DNA from: an uncultured Bacteroidota bacterium
Lineage (GTDB): Bacteria; Bacteroidota; Bacteroidia; Flavobacteriales; Flavobacteriaceae
Direction of reading: 5' to 3'
DNA length: 54,654 bases
Assembly: GCA_902593075.1 (NCBI GenBank)
Contig: CACJHA010000005.1
Coordinates: forward strand, 1-54,654
In this document: one piece after another, positions 9,061 through 19,171 of the stretch
Layout of the letters: every line of letters begins with the position of its first letter
Position numbering within the stretch: the first letter of the stretch is position 1
Program-made: the position numbers and the translations under genes
The notes under the pieces: model-generated
What the model saw: only the letters and a program-made list of their open reading frames with translations
What the model was told of the DNA's origin: nothing
Database searches by the model: none

Positions 9061-10359
9061 CTATTTTTTATTAAGAAATTCCCTCACATTTTTATACGAC
9101 ACATCATTTTTTTTAAAATACTCAATAGCACTGTTTTTTTCAATTTGATTAGCACCAAGCTGGTTCAATATATTAAGTAAATGCATTTTCATATGTCCTT
9201 TTTGGATCCCTGTCGTCACTAATGATTTTATTGCAGAAAAGTTTTGTGCTAGACCCACGGCTGCAACAATTTGCATTAATTTGTCAGCATTAGGATTTCC
9301 AAGCAAATTATGAGCCCAATTCACTAATGGATGAAGTTTGGTCAAACCGCCGACAGTTCCAATTGATAAAGGAATCGTTAAATCAAAATAAAAGTAATCG
9401 TTTTTAATATAAGCGTTTGACAAACCTGAATAATTTCCATTTCTGGAAGCATAAGCATGAATCCCGGCCTCTACAGATCTAAAATCATTTCCAGTAGCGA
9501 TTACAACTGAATCTATACCATTCATAATTCCTTTGTTGTGAGTAACTGCTCTGAAAGTATCTACTTTAGAAATTTTTACAGCATTTATAAAATTTTCAAC
9601 CTTTAATTCATTATTTTTTTCTAAATCCTCGACTTTACACTCAACGCTCGATTTGACAAGGCAATTAGGAGTATAATTAGATAAAATACTCATTATAAAA
9701 TCAATTTTTTCATCAGTTATATCCAAAAATTTTTTTTCTTCAATATAAGATTTGAAAATCTCTGTTATTTTTTCAAGGCAAGTGTTTATGAAATTTGCTC
9801 CCATCGAATCAATTGTGGTAAATTTTACAAAAATTTGATAATAATAATCGATTTTATTATTCATATTAATAAGCTCTAAACTTTTAACACCACCTCCTCT
9901 TTTTTCCATATTTGATGTAAATGGTTTCAAATCTTTTATGATATTTTTTTTAATTTTTTTAAAAAAAGATTTAAGTTTTAGAGAAGAACCATTGTAAAAA
10001 AAATGTATCTGTCCGACTTTTTCTACACCCAAAATTTTAGTTTTAAATCCTCCGAGATTAGACCAAAATTTCGCTGAATTACAAGCTGCAGCAACCACAC
10101 TGCTTTCTTCTATTGCCATAGGTATGGTGTAATACTTACCATTAATTAAAAAATTAGGTGCTACCGCAAAGGGTAAATAAAAGTTTGATATCGCATTCTC
10201 TATAAATTCATCGTGGAGATTTTGAATTGATAAGTCATCATTTAAATATTTAAAGAGAATATTTTTTTCTTTTTTGTTGTTATGAAAATGGTTATTTATT
10301 ATCCAATCAATTTTTTCTAGCTTATTTTTTTTTGAGAAGCCATTCACAAAATTGTTCAT
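9061..10359 (-). CDS. Hydroxymethylglutaryl-CoA reductase (class II, degradative type)
   Basis: THNKGIMNGIDSVVIATGNDFRSVEAGIHAYASRNGNY; GTVGGLTKLHP; MQIVAAVGLAQNFSA. Confidence 0.93.
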   Translation of the reverse strand: MNNFVNGFSKKNKLEKIDWIINNHFHNNKKEKNILFKYLNDDLSIQNLHDEFIENAISNFYLPFAVAPNFLINGKYYTIPMAIEESSVVAAACNSAKFWSNLGGFKTKILGVEKVGQIHFFYNGSSLKLKSFFKKIKKNIIKDLKPFTSNMEKRGGGVKSLELINMNNKIDYYYQIFVKFTTIDSMGANFINTCLEKITEIFKSYIEEKKFLDITDEKIDFIMSILSNYTPNCLVKSSVECKVEDLEKNNELKVENFINAVKISKVDTFRAVTHNKGIMNGIDSVVIATGNDFRSVEAGIHAYASRNGNYSGLSNAYIKNDYFYFDLTIPLSIGTVGGLTKLHPLVNWAHNLLGNPNADKLMQIVAAVGLAQNFSAIKSLVTTGIQKGHMKMHLLNILNQLGANQIEKNSAIEYFKKNDVSYKNVREFLNKK

Positions 10360-10456
10360 AGCGTGGCAGTTTTGTTAAAGATACCATATTAGAAGAACAA
10401 TTTTTGAATGTTCTACAAAAGAAATTAACTTTAACATCAAATTTAATTTTGGAGTT

Positions 10457-12610
10457 TTGAGGTATATTTTATTTTTATTATTTTTCAACAGCGTTTTCTC
10501 ACAACAAAATTTACTCATTAATGAGGATATATGGAATTTTGAATTTGAGCAAAAAACTTACAAATCAATATACCATTTTAAAACAAAAAACTACTATTCA
10601 ACAATTGAAATTGACCGCAATCAAAAGAAGTCAAAAATTGTATTAAGAGCTTACGAAACTGGAGAAGTTGTTGATGTTATTTTAGATTCCTCATCTTCTG
10701 CGAAGATACCTTTTTTCACAGACTATTTTTTTTCAAGTGATGAAAAAAAAATAATTTTAGAAACTAATTCATATCCCCTTTACAGAAGATCTAAGTTAGC
10801 AGAATACTATACATATGATGTAATAAGTGATGAGATTAATTATGTTTTTAATGGTTTAATTCAAGAGCCTTTTTTCTCACCCGACGGTGAAAAAGTAGCA
10901 TTTGTTTATAACAGAAATTTATATGTTAAATTTTTAAAAAAGAATGTTATTAAACAAGTTACAGTCTCAGGAAGTGAAAATATAATCAATGGCATAGCTG
11001 ATTGGGTTTATGAAGAAGAATTTGGTTTAGTTCGTGCATTTGATTGGGATAAGGACAGTAATAATCTTGCATTTATTGTTTTTGATGAAACTGATGTTCC
11101 AAAATATTCAATGAAAATTTTTGGTAATAATTTGTACCCATTCGAATATAGTTTTAAGTACCCTAAAGCAGGTGAAATAAATTCCAGTTTAAATTTAAAA
11201 ATATATAATCTAGAAAGCGAAAAGACCAGTTCAATTGATTTAAGTATTAACAAAAATGATTATTATTACATCCCAAGATTAAAATTTAGTTCTTATTCAA
11301 ATAAACTATTCTTTCAATCCCTAAATAGACTTCAAAATAAATTATCATTAACAGCGTACGATCTAGATGCAAAATCAATTAAAACAGTATTTGAAGAAAA
11401 AGACAACAGATATCTGGATATTCAGGAAAAAATTTTTTTTTTAAATAATGATAATTTCTTGTGGATAAGTGATAGAAGCGGTTTTAATCACATTTATTTA
11501 GTAGAAAATGAGGGAAAAAGTTTAAACCAAATCACTAGTGGGAATTGGGATGTTGCAAAATTACTAGGTGTGAATGAAAATACGGTTTACTATTCTTCAA
11601 CTGAGGATAACTCAATCGAAAGGGTAATTTATAGAATAAATTTGAATGGTAAAAATAAAAAAGCCATTTCACCGAAAACTGGTTTTAATGGGGCATCATT
11701 TACATCTAATTATAAATACTTTATTCACACTTTTGAGGACAGCAACACACCTTTGGTTTATTACCTTAGAGAGAGTAAAACAGGAGAATTAGTCAGAAGA
11801 ATAATGGATAACAACGAACTTCTTAAAAAACTTGAACTTTACAGTCTTTCCACTAAAGTTTTTTCAAAAATAAACATCAATGGTCAAGAGCTGAATATGT
11901 GGATGATTAAACCAACTAACTTCAACCCTAAAAAAAAATATCCATTACTTATTTATCAATACTCAGGACCTGGGTCTCAAGAAGTTGAAAACAGATGGAA
12001 TAACAATCGAGACTTTTGGCATCAAATGTTAGCTCAAAGGGGTTACATAATTGCTTGTCTTGATGGAAGAGGAACAGGGTTTAAGGGTAAAAAATTTAAA
12101 AAAGTAACCTACAGACAACTTGCTAAATTTGAAACTGAAGACCAAATATCTTTTGCAAAATATTTGTCAAGACACCCCTACATTGATAAAAATAGAATTG
12201 GAATTTGGGGATGGAGTTATGGTGGTTTGATATCTACAAACTGTATTTTAAAAGGCAATGACATATTTTCACTTGCAATCGCTATTGCACCAGTCACCAA
12301 TTGGAGGTTTTATGACACAATTTATACTGAAAGGTTTATGGGACTACCAAAAAATAATTCGGAGGGTTATGATTTAAATTCTCCACTTAATTTTGCCCAT
12401 TTACTGGAGGGAGATTATTTATTAATTCATGGTTCTGCGGATGACAATGTGCATTTACAAAACACTATGCGTATGGTAGAAGAATTAATTCAAGAGGACA
12501 AACAGTTCGAATGGATGATTTATCCTGACAAAAACCATGGAATTTATGGAGGTAATACATCCATTCACCTGTACAATAAAATGACTACTTTTATAGAAAA
12601 GAAGTTATGA
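10457..12610 (+). CDS. S9 family dipeptidyl-peptidase IV-like serine peptidase
   Basis: DPPIV N-terminal propeller plus GWSYGG nucleophile elbow, HGSADDNV and DKNHGI; TTG start. Confidence 0.93.
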   Translation: MRYILFLLFFNSVFSQQNLLINEDIWNFEFEQKTYKSIYHFKTKNYYSTIEIDRNQKKSKIVLRAYETGEVVDVILDSSSSAKIPFFTDYFFSSDEKKIILETNSYPLYRRSKLAEYYTYDVISDEINYVFNGLIQEPFFSPDGEKVAFVYNRNLYVKFLKKNVIKQVTVSGSENIINGIADWVYEEEFGLVRAFDWDKDSNNLAFIVFDETDVPKYSMKIFGNNLYPFEYSFKYPKAGEINSSLNLKIYNLESEKTSSIDLSINKNDYYYIPRLKFSSYSNKLFFQSLNRLQNKLSLTAYDLDAKSIKTVFEEKDNRYLDIQEKIFFLNNDNFLWISDRSGFNHIYLVENEGKSLNQITSGNWDVAKLLGVNENTVYYSSTEDNSIERVIYRINLNGKNKKAISPKTGFNGASFTSNYKYFIHTFEDSNTPLVYYLRESKTGELVRRIMDNNELLKKLELYSLSTKVFSKININGQELNMWMIKPTNFNPKKKYPLLIYQYSGPGSQEVENRWNNNRDFWHQMLAQRGYIIACLDGRGTGFKGKKFKKVTYRQLAKFETEDQISFAKYLSRHPYIDKNRIGIWGWSYGGLISTNCILKGNDIFSLAIAIAPVTNWRFYDTIYTERFMGLPKNNSEGYDLNSPLNFAHLLEGDYLLIHGSADDNVHLQNTMRMVEELIQEDKQFEWMIYPDKNHGIYGGNTSIHLYNKMTTFIEKKL

Positions 12611-12628
12611 CAACTAATCCTATTTTAT

Positions 12629-14260
12629 TTGAAGGAAAGTGAATTTAAATTTAATGGCTCTCTTCTAAACCAAAGGACTATTTTTGACCACCCCTCAGGA
12701 TTATTTGTTCTTTTTTTTACAGAAATGTGGGAGAGATTCAGTTACTACGGAATGAGGGCGATATTAGTACTTTTTTTAACATCTTCATTACTAGACGAAG
12801 GATGGGCATGGGGGAGGGAAGACGCCCTGGTATTGTATGGTTGGTATACAGGTTTAGCTTATTTTACTCCTCTTATTGGAGGAATTATCGCTGATAAGCT
12901 TTTGGGTTATAGGAATGCAACTGTAATTGGGGCACTAATTATGGCTATCGGTCATGGATTTATGGCATTAGAATATTTTGATAATATTTTTTTCTTTCTT
13001 GGAATTGGTTTTTTAATTATTGGGAATGGATTATTTAAACCAAATATTTCATCAATAGTTGGACAACTATATAAAGACTCGGATATTAGGAAAGATGGAG
13101 CATATACCATTTTTTATATGGGTATAAATTGTGGAGCATTTCTAGGTATTTTATTATGTGGTTATCTAGGGGAAACTATTGGATGGCATTGGGGATTTGG
13201 AGTTGCTGGAATTTTTATGTTTTTTGGCATGTTGCAATTTTATTTTGCCCAAAATATTTTTGGTTCTATAGGACTTAAACCAGAAAAAAAAGTCAAAGAG
13301 GTTGATGAAATAAAAATTCATTCTCCAATTTCCTCAATTGAGTTGGATAGAATTTTAGTTATTTTAGTTTTTTCAGTTGCCACAATTTTTTTTTGGTGGG
13401 CTTTTGAACAAGCTGGAGGCTCAATGACAATTTTTGCAAATGATTATAGTAATAGAAACTTAACTGGTGAAGCTTCACTAATATTTAAAATAGTGAATAC
13501 CCTAATTACAATAGTTCCAATGCTACTTATAACATTTGTATTAATTAAATTGTTTAAAAATATTTTTCAAAAATATTTTCTATCAAACTTATTTCTTGGC
13601 ACTAGTTTTGTTTTAATTTGGGCGATAATTTTATTTATGCTAGGATTACTTCCTAAATTTATTCCATCTTTTTTAATTGACTATTTCGATTTTTTTAAAC
13701 ATTATGTTCCTTTTGAATGGAATGTTTCAGAAGTAGATGATACAGAAATTCCCGCCTCTTGGTTTTCAGTTTTAAATTCACTGTTTATAATAATTTTTGC
13801 TCCTATTTTTTCAATGCTTTGGGCTTCGAAATTTAACCCTAGTGGACCGGTTAAATTTTCAATTGGTTTAATACTGCTTGGTCTTGGTTTTGGATTTCTA
13901 GCTTATGGTTCAATGGCAATTCCATATGGTGCGAAAACTGCGAGTGTAAGTATATTTTGGTTGGTATTTGCATACTTATTTCATACTCTTGGTGAACTAT
14001 GTGTGTCACCTGTTGGTTTATCTTACGTTAGTAAACTTGCTCCAGTCAGACTTGTTGGATTAATGTTTGGATTTTGGTTACTTTCAAGTTTTTTTGCAAA
14101 TCTTATTGGAGGTTTTACTGGTAGTTATATTGACAAAATATCCTTAAAAGTTGGTCTTTCGGGATTCTTTTTAATTTTCAGTCTGGTTCCAATTTTAGTT
14201 GGAGCTATAATTTTTTTATTTAGAAACAACTTAATAAGAAGAATGCATGGGTATCACTAA
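12629..14260 (+). CDS. POT/PTR family peptide:H+ symporter
   Basis: FTEMWERFSYYGMRAILVLF signature; multiple TM segments; TTG start. Confidence 0.93.
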   Translation: MKESEFKFNGSLLNQRTIFDHPSGLFVLFFTEMWERFSYYGMRAILVLFLTSSLLDEGWAWGREDALVLYGWYTGLAYFTPLIGGIIADKLLGYRNATVIGALIMAIGHGFMALEYFDNIFFFLGIGFLIIGNGLFKPNISSIVGQLYKDSDIRKDGAYTIFYMGINCGAFLGILLCGYLGETIGWHWGFGVAGIFMFFGMLQFYFAQNIFGSIGLKPEKKVKEVDEIKIHSPISSIELDRILVILVFSVATIFFWWAFEQAGGSMTIFANDYSNRNLTGEASLIFKIVNTLITIVPMLLITFVLIKLFKNIFQKYFLSNLFLGTSFVLIWAIILFMLGLLPKFIPSFLIDYFDFFKHYVPFEWNVSEVDDTEIPASWFSVLNSLFIIIFAPIFSMLWASKFNPSGPVKFSIGLILLGLGFGFLAYGSMAIPYGAKTASVSIFWLVFAYLFHTLGELCVSPVGLSYVSKLAPVRLVGLMFGFWLLSSFFANLIGGFTGSYIDKISLKVGLSGFFLIFSLVPILVGAIIFLFRNNLIRRMHGYH

Positions 14261-14792
14261 AACCTTAATTTTGTTATTTTTTTTAATATTCAATCTATCT
14301 TATTCTCAACAGATTGTTTGGATGTCTTTGGATGAAGCACTAAAAGCACAAAAAATTAAGCCTAAAAAGATCATTATGGATGTTTATACTACATGGTGTG
14401 GACCATGTAGACTACTTGACAAGAAAACTTTTGGCAATCCTGATGTCTCAAGATATATCTCTCAAAATTTTTATGCTGTTAAATTTAACGCTGAAGGTGA
14501 CGAAGAAATATTTTTTTATGATAAAAAATTTTCTAATCCTAATTACAATCCAGACAGGAAAGGTAGAAATTCAACTCATGATTTAACTAAGTTTTTAGGA
14601 ATTAGAGGTTATCCGACGATTGTTTTTTTTAGTGAGGAAGGGGATCCAATTATACCTTTGACGGGTTATTTTAATGTTAGGCAAATTGAACCGTATTTAA
14701 AAATGATAAAAAGAGGTGACTATTCTGTTTTCAAAGACTCTGATGATATTGAAAAGTATATTGAAAACTTTGTATACAGATTTAGACAATAA
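14247..14792 (+). CDS. Thioredoxin-fold secreted protein
   Basis: Signal peptide; VYTTWCGPCRLLDKKTF; cis-Pro motif GYPTIVFF. Confidence 0.9.
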   Translation: MGITKTLILLFFLIFNLSYSQQIVWMSLDEALKAQKIKPKKIIMDVYTTWCGPCRLLDKKTFGNPDVSRYISQNFYAVKFNAEGDEEIFFYDKKFSNPNYNPDRKGRNSTHDLTKFLGIRGYPTIVFFSEEGDPIIPLTGYFNVRQIEPYLKMIKRGDYSVFKDSDDIEKYIENFVYRFRQ

Positions 14793-14799
14793 CTATTTT

Positions 14800-15894
14800 T
14801 CACATTTTAGTAATTAATTTCGCTACCTTTAAACTTGTTTTTTCTTTTCCTAATTTATTTCTTAATATCTCGTATTCTTTCTTAACCTTTAAAATATTTT
14901 CATTTTTTAAGAGTTGATACAATTCAGCAATAATATTCCTTTTTGAACAATCTTTTTGAATTAATTCCTTAACAACTTCTTTTTCCATTATAATATTTAC
15001 AAGAGAAATAAATTTTAGTTTAATAAATAGTTTGCCAACCAAATATGAAAATAAACTACTTTTATAACAAACAATTTGTGGTACATTAAATAGGGCAGTT
15101 TCAAGTGTTGCAGTTCCGCTAGTAACAATTGCTGCTGTCGAACTTTTTAAAAGATCATAGGTTTTATCATATACTATTTTAATTTTATCATCCTTCAATA
15201 TTTCACCATACCACTCTTTGCTTATATTTGAAACACCCGCAATTATAAACTCATAGTTAGAAAAATGATGTATAACAGATTTAAATACAGGCATCATCTT
15301 TTTAATTTCTTGCTTTCTACTTCCCGGCAAAAGTGCTATTACTGGTTTAGTAAATTTTAATTGAAATAAATCTTTATTTTTTTTCTCTTTATTAATGATC
15401 TCAACTAAGGGATGACCTACATAATATACATCAAGATCGTGCTTTTGTTTGTAGTAATCTTTTTCAAAAGGTAAAATTACATATAGATAGTCTATGTCTC
15501 GTTTTATTTTCTCAATTCTACTTTCCTTCCATGCCCATATTTGTGGACTAATATAAAAGTGGTTTTGAAAGCCATTTGTTTTGGCCCATTTGGCTATCAC
15601 CATGTTAAAACCGGGAAAATCTATATAAATTATCTTGTCTGGCTGGTAAGTATTAATGTCTTTCTTACAAAAACTAATATTTTTATAAATTGTATTTATG
15701 TTTTTTAAAACTTCCCAAAAACCCATAAAAGACAATTGATTTACGTGTTTAACTATTTCACCACCGATCTCTTTCATTTTTTCTCCGCCCCAAAATCTAA
15801 ATTTGGCTTTTTTATCAAGTTTTTTTATACTCTCCATAATTTTAGAACCATGTAAATCTCCAGAAGCTTCACCAGCTATAATATAGTATTTCAT
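14800..15894 (-). CDS. lpxB: Lipid-A-disaccharide synthase
   Basis: MKYYIIAGEASGDLHGS; PQIWAWKESRIEKIK; LLPGSRKQEI; SGTATLETAL. Confidence 0.96.
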   Translation of the reverse strand: MKYYIIAGEASGDLHGSKIMESIKKLDKKAKFRFWGGEKMKEIGGEIVKHVNQLSFMGFWEVLKNINTIYKNISFCKKDINTYQPDKIIYIDFPGFNMVIAKWAKTNGFQNHFYISPQIWAWKESRIEKIKRDIDYLYVILPFEKDYYKQKHDLDVYYVGHPLVEIINKEKKNKDLFQLKFTKPVIALLPGSRKQEIKKMMPVFKSVIHHFSNYEFIIAGVSNISKEWYGEILKDDKIKIVYDKTYDLLKSSTAAIVTSGTATLETALFNVPQIVCYKSSLFSYLVGKLFIKLKFISLVNIIMEKEVVKELIQKDCSKRNIIAELYQLLKNENILKVKKEYEILRNKLGKEKTSLKVAKLITKM

Positions 15895-16173
15895 TTATAG
15901 AATTTTTAAAACAGCAACAATAAAAACTAGAAGTAGAAGAGAGAATATCAATCCATATATATAACTTATTTTATTAAATTTTAATAAAACAAAAAATAAA
16001 GGAATATTTATTAAAGATCCTATACTAATCAAAGCCCCTAACCTTTTTTGAATAAAGAGGGATTTCATACTATATGAAATTGATTCGGGAGAAAAAATTA
16101 TTGTAAAAAAAATAATACCTATTAAAGTTGCAGTTATTCCAAATACAAAGCCTATTAGTTTTTTTTTAACCAT
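15895..16173 (-). CDS. Small hypothetical membrane protein
   Basis: 92-aa ORF with three hydrophobic segments between lpxB and surE. Confidence 0.7.
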   Translation of the reverse strand: MVKKKLIGFVFGITATLIGIIFFTIIFSPESISYSMKSLFIQKRLGALISIGSLINIPLFFVLLKFNKISYIYGLIFSLLLLVFIVAVLKIL

Positions 16174-16933
16174 TAAAGTCCCATTTTTTTAACTCTTTTA
16201 TATAATCCTTTGCGGTTAAATCAAACTTGATTGGAACTATTGAAGCGTAACCTTTTTTAAGTGCATACTCATCTGTTTCATTTGATTTGTCATTATCAAT
16301 GAAATCTCCAGTTAACCAATAGTATTCCTTTCCCATCGGGTTTTCTCTTTTGCAGAATTTTTCTTCCCAATGCGTATTTGCTTGCCTGCACACTTTTACT
16401 CCATTTACTTTTGATTTTGGAAAGTTTACATTAAGCACAATGTCACTAGGAAGTTTATTTTTAATAACATTACGAGTAATGGATATAATAAACTTTTCCA
16501 TGTGATCAAATTTTGCATTCCATCTATAATCAAGAACTGAAAAGCCAATGGATGGTACACCTTTAATCCCAGCTTCAATTGCCGCGCCCACTGTTCCGGA
16601 ATAAAGTACATTTACTGAAGAATTTGATCCATGATTAATTCCTGAAACACATATGTCAGGTTTTTTTTTTAATATTTCATTAATACCAAATTTTATACAA
16701 TCAGCAGGTGTCCCTGATAATTGGTACTCCAATTTAGCATTAGAATGATTATAACATCTAGAAACATACAATGGAGAATTTATTGTTATTGCCTGACTAG
16801 TTGCAGATTTTGGAGAATCAGGAGCTACAATTATAACATCTCCAATCATAGACATAATGTTTACGAGATACTTTAGACCAGGGGCTTTTATACCATCGTC
16901 ATTTGTAACAAGAATAAGAGGACGTTTAGCCAT
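16166..16933 (-). CDS. surE: 5'/3'-nucleotidase SurE
   Basis: ILVTNDDGIKAPGL; SGINHGSN; YSGTVGAAIEA. Confidence 0.96.
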   Translation of the reverse strand: MAKRPLILVTNDDGIKAPGLKYLVNIMSMIGDVIIVAPDSPKSATSQAITINSPLYVSRCYNHSNAKLEYQLSGTPADCIKFGINEILKKKPDICVSGINHGSNSSVNVLYSGTVGAAIEAGIKGVPSIGFSVLDYRWNAKFDHMEKFIISITRNVIKNKLPSDIVLNVNFPKSKVNGVKVCRQANTHWEEKFCKRENPMGKEYYWLTGDFIDNDKSNETDEYALKKGYASIVPIKFDLTAKDYIKELKKWDFNG

Positions 16934-17049
16934 CTTTAATATTTCTTTCTAAAGTTAGTAAATTACGAAACTGTAGTACTAAAATAATGTTAAAATCAAA
17001 TAAATAATTTTGCTTGGTTTCAAGCAAATACATAAATTTGAAATCTTTT

Positions 17050-19167
17050 ATGATAAAATCTGTATTTACAACACTCCTTTTATTTACACACGTTTCTGTC
17101 TATTGTTTAAATATTCAAAATCCATCTAAAGATAAATTACTAATTGAGATTGTTTCTTATGTTTTAAATAAAGGCCATTATTCCCCATCACAAATTAATG
17201 ATCAATTTTCAGAAGAGGTTTATAAAAACTTTCTCAATGGAGTTGATAGTCGACATTTATTTTTCATTCAAAGCGATATAGACTTTTTTGATTCATTTAA
17301 GTTTGAAATTGATGATCAAATTAAAATGTCTAAGATTGAATTTTTTAATCTTTCTCATCAAAGATACCTTCAGAGATTAGACCAAGTAAAGTCATTTTAC
17401 CCATCATTATTGAATCAATCATTTGATTTCAGCATAGATGAAAAAATAGATTTAGATTTTGAAAATACGTCTTATTCTAAATCATTATCGGAACTAAAAA
17501 AACAATGGAGAAAATTCTTAAAATTTAATGCACTTGGAATTTATTCAAATTTAAAAGAAGATGAAAATCGAAAAAAAGAAAAGAATCCAGAATATAATTT
17601 AAAAGCTGATAAAGAGATAGAAATTGAAACAAGAAAGGTACTCAAAGAAGATATGAAATATTTTTTTGAAGCAAGGTATGATCTCAATAGAAATGATTAT
17701 TTTTCTATCTACGTTAATTCAATTGCTCTTCAGTTTGATCCTCATACATCTTATTTTGCTCCAAGTGCTAAAGATAGATTTGATCAAAATATATCCGGAA
17801 AATTTGAAGGTATAGGTGCTAGACTAACAAAAAGAAACCAAGAAGTTGAAATTGTAGACATCATCTCTGGAGGTCCTGTCTGGAGAGAAAACTCTTTAAG
17901 ACCAGGAGATAAAATACTTAAAGTAACACAAATAAATGAAACTCCCGTTGATGTTGTTGGAATGCGTCTTGATGATGTTATTAAACTCATAAAAGGGCCT
18001 AAAGGTACTAAGGTGATTTTAACCGTAAAAAAAGTTGATGGCTCCATACTTGATGTAACCTTAACTAGGGACATTATTGAACTTGAAGAAGCTTTTGCAA
18101 AGTCAACAATCATTGAGAAAGATAATATTAGATATGGTTTAATTAATTTACCAAGATTTTATGTTGATTTTCAAGATTACGGTAAAAGAAATGCAGCCAC
18201 AGATGTCAAATATGAAATTCAAAAACTAAAAAAACAAGATGTCCAGGGAATTATAATTGATTTGAGAAACAACGGCGGCGGTTCTTTACAGACAGTTGTC
18301 GATATGGCTGGATATTTTATTGAAAACGGTCCCATAGTACAGGTAAAGTCAACTGGAGGTAAAAAACAAATTTTATTTGACACGGATAATGAAATTGAAT
18401 GGAATGGAGCTCTTGTTCTCATAGTCAATGAATTCTCTGCATCTGCATCTGAAATTTTAGCTGCTGCATTTCAAGATTACAGGAGAGGTATAGTTTTGGG
18501 TAGTAAGCAAACATATGGAAAAGGTACTGTTCAAAATATGATTGATTTAAATAAAATAATTTCTGGGAATACATATGGAGATTTGGGAGCAATGAAGTTA
18601 ACCACAGACAAATTTTATAGGATTAATGGGGGTTCAACTCAGTTAGAAGGCGTTAAAAGTGATGTTATTTTCCCAAATAGATATTCCTACATTGAGGTTG
18701 GTGAAAAGGACCAAGAAAACCCTTTAGAGTGGGATAAAATTACTCCAGCCTCTTACGAAACATTTATAAATGAAGATAGATTTTTAAGTATAATTGAAAA
18801 AAGTAAAAAAAGGCTTGAAATCAATCCATATGTAAAATTAATTGATGATCAAGCGAAACTAATCAAACAAAGACAAGAAAATTCTGAATTCACATTGAAT
18901 TATAAGGACTTAATTAAACAGAAGGAGATTGAAGATTTTGAGTCCGAAAAATTTAAAAAATTGAATGAATTCAACAACACATTATCTTTCTATCCCACTA
19001 ATACAGATTTAGAAAAGATTTCGAGTGATTCTATTTTAATTAAAAAAAGAGAACGTTGGGAAGAAACTTTATCTAAAGATATTTATTTAGATGAAGCTAT
19101 TAATATTTTAAAAGATTTAAGTAAAGCCGGAGTTGATTTCAAGCAAGTTGCCCAAGCCAGTAAATAG
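17050..19167 (+). CDS. S41 carboxy-terminal processing (Tsp/Prc) protease
   Basis: PDZ GIGARL...DIISGGPVWR; catalytic NEFSASASEI and KQTYGKGTVQ; start re-assigned from 17014 to ATG 17050 giving signal peptide MIKSVFTTLLLFTHVSVYC. Confidence 0.92.
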   Translation: MIKSVFTTLLLFTHVSVYCLNIQNPSKDKLLIEIVSYVLNKGHYSPSQINDQFSEEVYKNFLNGVDSRHLFFIQSDIDFFDSFKFEIDDQIKMSKIEFFNLSHQRYLQRLDQVKSFYPSLLNQSFDFSIDEKIDLDFENTSYSKSLSELKKQWRKFLKFNALGIYSNLKEDENRKKEKNPEYNLKADKEIEIETRKVLKEDMKYFFEARYDLNRNDYFSIYVNSIALQFDPHTSYFAPSAKDRFDQNISGKFEGIGARLTKRNQEVEIVDIISGGPVWRENSLRPGDKILKVTQINETPVDVVGMRLDDVIKLIKGPKGTKVILTVKKVDGSILDVTLTRDIIELEEAFAKSTIIEKDNIRYGLINLPRFYVDFQDYGKRNAATDVKYEIQKLKKQDVQGIIIDLRNNGGGSLQTVVDMAGYFIENGPIVQVKSTGGKKQILFDTDNEIEWNGALVLIVNEFSASASEILAAAFQDYRRGIVLGSKQTYGKGTVQNMIDLNKIISGNTYGDLGAMKLTTDKFYRINGGSTQLEGVKSDVIFPNRYSYIEVGEKDQENPLEWDKITPASYETFINEDRFLSIIEKSKKRLEINPYVKLIDDQAKLIKQRQENSEFTLNYKDLIKQKEIEDFESEKFKKLNEFNNTLSFYPTNTDLEKISSDSILIKKRERWEETLSKDIYLDEAINILKDLSKAGVDFKQVAQASK

Positions 19168-19171
19168 CAAA

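Noticed and set aside
10444-10457. TAATTTTG -7-like element just before the DPP-IV TTG start
   Set aside because: Would leave no 5' leader, lacks a -33 TTG at the right spacing, and overlaps a likely GGAG ribosome-binding site; probably chance.
17784-18113. 109-aa minus-strand ORF antisense to the S41 protease
   Set aside because: Composition mirrors the sense gene (Ser/Thr/Pro-rich shadow); no independent start or promoter evidence.
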